NCBI RefSeq assembly: GCF_003625485.1
Contig: NZ_RAIR01000004.1
Location: 124,001 to 188,000, forward strand
Origin: Butyrivibrio sp. CB08
Lineage (GTDB): Bacteria > Bacillota > Clostridia > Lachnospirales > Lachnospiraceae
Reading direction: 5' to 3'
DNA: 64,000 nt
Positions within the stretch are counted from its first letter, which is position 1, and every line of letters starts with the position of its first letter. Below the pieces are notes generated by a model. The model ran no database searches, was not told the origin of the DNA, and worked only from the letters and a program-made list of their open reading frames with translations. Of the stretch, positions 62,644 through 64,000 are shown in pieces. Made by a program: the position numbers and the translations under genes.

Positions 62644-63477
62644 TTACTTAAGTTCGATTGAATCTGGTCCTATTACTATTTTACCTTCTTTTAGAAGTCT
62701 TCCAACAGCACGCTTGAATTCATTCTTACTCATTCCGGTCTTTTCCCTGATGAGGTCCGGAGATGCCTTGTCGGTAAATGGGAGCTTTCCTCCGCCGTTT
62801 TCTATCATTGAAAAGATCTTGTCAGCGTCAGTGTCCATCTGAAGATATGCCTTCTCTCTGACACTAAGGTTAAGCCTTCCATCCTCTTTTACTGATACTA
62901 CTCTCGCTGAGATCCTGTCGCCTATCTTAAGGTTCCCGTAGAGCTCCTTCTTGGCTATAAGGCCTGAATAAATGTCATCTACAGCAACAAAGGCTCCAAA
63001 GTTATCACTCATCTCATAGACAGTTCCCATAACCTTGTCATCCTTGCCATAGGGGCTGTCGTTTTTAAGGTACTTATATACGTTCATGGTGACGCAAAGG
63101 CGGCTGCTCTTGTCGATGTACATGGCGCACAAAACGTCATCTCCAGCCTTAACCTTGGCAGTCTGCTCTTTAAAAGGCAGTAGCACATCCTTCTCAAGGC
63201 CCCAGTCCATAAAAGCTCCGATCCTGGTAGTCTCTTTTACCCTAAGGACTCTAACGTCCCCGAGCATGATCTTGGGCTCACTGGTGGTAGCAATAAGCCT
63301 GTCATCTGAATCCTTGTAGATGAACACTTCCACCTTACTTCCAAGGTCTGCTCCTGCCGGAACCTGCTTGGCGGGCAAAAGAACTTTCTCATCACTTCCA
63401 GCCTTTTCCCCAAGGTAAACACCAAAGTCCACCTTCTTGATCACTTCAAGGGTCTGCTTTTCGCCTAATCTTATCAT
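62644..63477 (-). CDS. cvfB: CvfB-like S1-domain RNA-binding protein
   Basis: A 277-residue protein of the CvfB/YitL family, which binds RNA and affects virulence genes in Staphylococcus. Tandem S1-like domains are visible: residues 1-60 (TLEVIKKVDFGVYLGE), about 70-140 (VLRVKETTRIGAFMDWGLEKDVLLPFKEQ) and about 145-220 (VMGTVYEMSDNFGAFVAVDDIYSGLI), with a C-terminal winged-helix-like domain (TGMSKNEFKRAVGRLLKEGKI). GGAG precedes the start. The thioesterase gene is 37 bases upstream. Identification is good. Confidence 0.9.
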   Translation of the reverse strand: MIRLGEKQTLEVIKKVDFGVYLGEKAGSDEKVLLPAKQVPAGADLGSKVEVFIYKDSDDRLIATTSEPKIMLGDVRVLRVKETTRIGAFMDWGLEKDVLLPFKEQTAKVKAGDDVLCAMYIDKSSRLCVTMNVYKYLKNDSPYGKDDKVMGTVYEMSDNFGAFVAVDDIYSGLIAKKELYGNLKIGDRISARVVSVKEDGRLNLSVREKAYLQMDTDADKIFSMIENGGGKLPFTDKASPDLIREKTGMSKNEFKRAVGRLLKEGKIVIGPDSIELK

Positions 63478-63514
63478 TTTTTGTTCTCCGTTCTTTTTGA
63501 AACCTGCAGCAACA

Positions 63515-64000
63515 TCACTGCGTTGTCAGTTCTACAATACATACGGGACTCATTTTTGCGTCCCTCAAATTAATAGTATAAGTCATTATTGCGCTTTTTG
63601 AAACTTTCCTGATCTCAGGATAAAGAGTATCTCCAAGCACTGCCTGTTTCCTGTACTCAGCCCTGAGAGCTCCCACTCTGATATCCTTGTCAGGAAGGCT
63701 CTCAATGGCCATGCGGATATACTGGCCGTTGTTGACGTGGTTATTGGTATCAAGGTGGTGAGTCCTTACCTGGATCTCATCAGCTTCAAAAATCTCTGCA
63801 TCCTCTGGAATTGCGATCTTCCTGTCACCATAATCCATTGGAAGTTTCTCGCCAAGGGGATAAGCGTCCACCATCTCCTGGCTTATTCTGGCTGGAATAC
63901 CCTTTTCAAAGTTAAACAGCGTCCAGACTGAGTTGGCTGTTGCAAGCCTCTCTCCATCTTTGGTATCCATGAAGAAATTTCTGTGGCCAAAAAAGCCCTT
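63515..64000 (-). CDS. Acyl-ACP thioesterase (5' end outside the window)
   Basis: The C-terminal 161 residues are visible and continue past the right edge. Reading in from the edge, the frame shows KGFFGHRNFFMDTKDGERLATANSVW, a hot-dog thioesterase segment, and later VRTHHLDTNNHVNNGQY, the acyl-ACP thioesterase motif with the catalytic Asn and His. These enzymes release free fatty acids from acyl-carrier protein in the cytosol. A chain-length choice cannot be read. It is followed by cvfB with a good ribosome binding site. Confidence 0.87.
   Translation of the reverse strand, partial: KGFFGHRNFFMDTKDGERLATANSVWTLFNFEKGIPARISQEMVDAYPLGEKLPMDYGDRKIAIPEDAEIFEADEIQVRTHHLDTNNHVNNGQYIRMAIESLPDKDIRVGALRAEYRKQAVLGDTLYPEIRKVSKSAIMTYTINLRDAKMSPVCIVELTTQ

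Noticed and set aside
1..64000. CRISPR arrays, tRNA or rRNA genes, insertion sequences, prophage genes
   Set aside because: No regularly spaced repeats, tRNA or rRNA-like sequence, transposase or integrase frames were recognised.

Overview
The window looks like chromosome of a motile, anaerobic, polysaccharide-degrading member of the Lachnospiraceae, most like Butyrivibrio or Pseudobutyrivibrio. The evidence is the moderate GC content, strong AGGAGG-type ribosome binding sites, Firmicutes gene orders (mbl with flagellar rod genes, cdaA-cdaR, ftsEX with a coiled-coil M23 hydrolase and a C-terminal processing protease), a YjfB-type motility protein, an acyl-ACP thioesterase, and an intracellular GH10 enzyme beside alpha-galactoside genes. 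The genus call is an inference. I saw no rRNA, tRNA, CRISPR array, insertion sequence or prophage. No stretch of 300 bases or more lacks a gene.

Layout. 1-2.9 kb: envelope sugar genes (a polyprenol-type glycosyltransferase, gmd and fcl for GDP-L-fucose). 2.9-18.7 kb, all on the minus strand: mbl, flagellar rod genes, recD2, comF, yvyF, two unknown membrane proteins, cdaA-cdaR (c-di-AMP), an HPr, a DUF3048 lipoprotein, rfbD, a PAP2-like protein, a large membrane protein and a secreted CAP protein. 18.9-28.5 kb: a pseudaminic-acid-type block (sialyltransferase-like enzyme, GNAT, pseI, pseG, pseF, and a divergent pseA with a membrane protein), then an EpsG-like polymerase and a Wzz/CpsC-like chain-length protein. 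28.5-33.5 kb: uvrB-uvrA behind a LexA-type box. 33.5-36 kb: a soluble double-PAS chemoreceptor and a phosphoesterase. 36-48.4 kb: an alpha-galactoside region with two GH36 enzymes, an ABC importer, LacI and AraC regulators, and a FucU, alcohol dehydrogenase and aldo/keto reductase operon. 48.5-53.6 kb: a ribbon-helix-helix candidate, SPFH protein, msrA coupled to a cysteine-containing membrane protein, GH10, a secreted or anchored unknown, and a 54-residue MazE-tail-like peptide. 53.6-55.7 kb: PP2C phosphatase, Ser/Thr kinase and a small membrane protein. 55.8-61.2 kb: a PucR-type regulator, ftsE, ftsX, an M23-family hydrolase and an S41 protease. 61.4-64 kb: a YjfB-like protein, a CPBP protease, a CvfB-like protein and the 3' part of an acyl-ACP thioesterase gene.

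How the parts fit. Much of the window serves the cell surface: sugar nucleotide synthesis (GDP-fucose, dTDP-rhamnose, CMP-pseudaminate), polymer assembly, shape (Mbl), septal wall hydrolysis (FtsEX, M23, S41) and flagella. The alpha-galactoside genes form one locus with two regulators, and at least two kinds of candidate operator are visible.

Most unusual observations: two nearly identical 36-base hairpins, each a terminator that also carries an extended -10 box, placed just before uvrB and before a phosphoesterase; a stand-alone peptide resembling the toxin-binding tail of MazE with no toxin or DNA-binding domain; a sigma-28-like promoter in front of mbl and the rod genes; and a sialyltransferase-like gene opening the pseudaminic acid operon.
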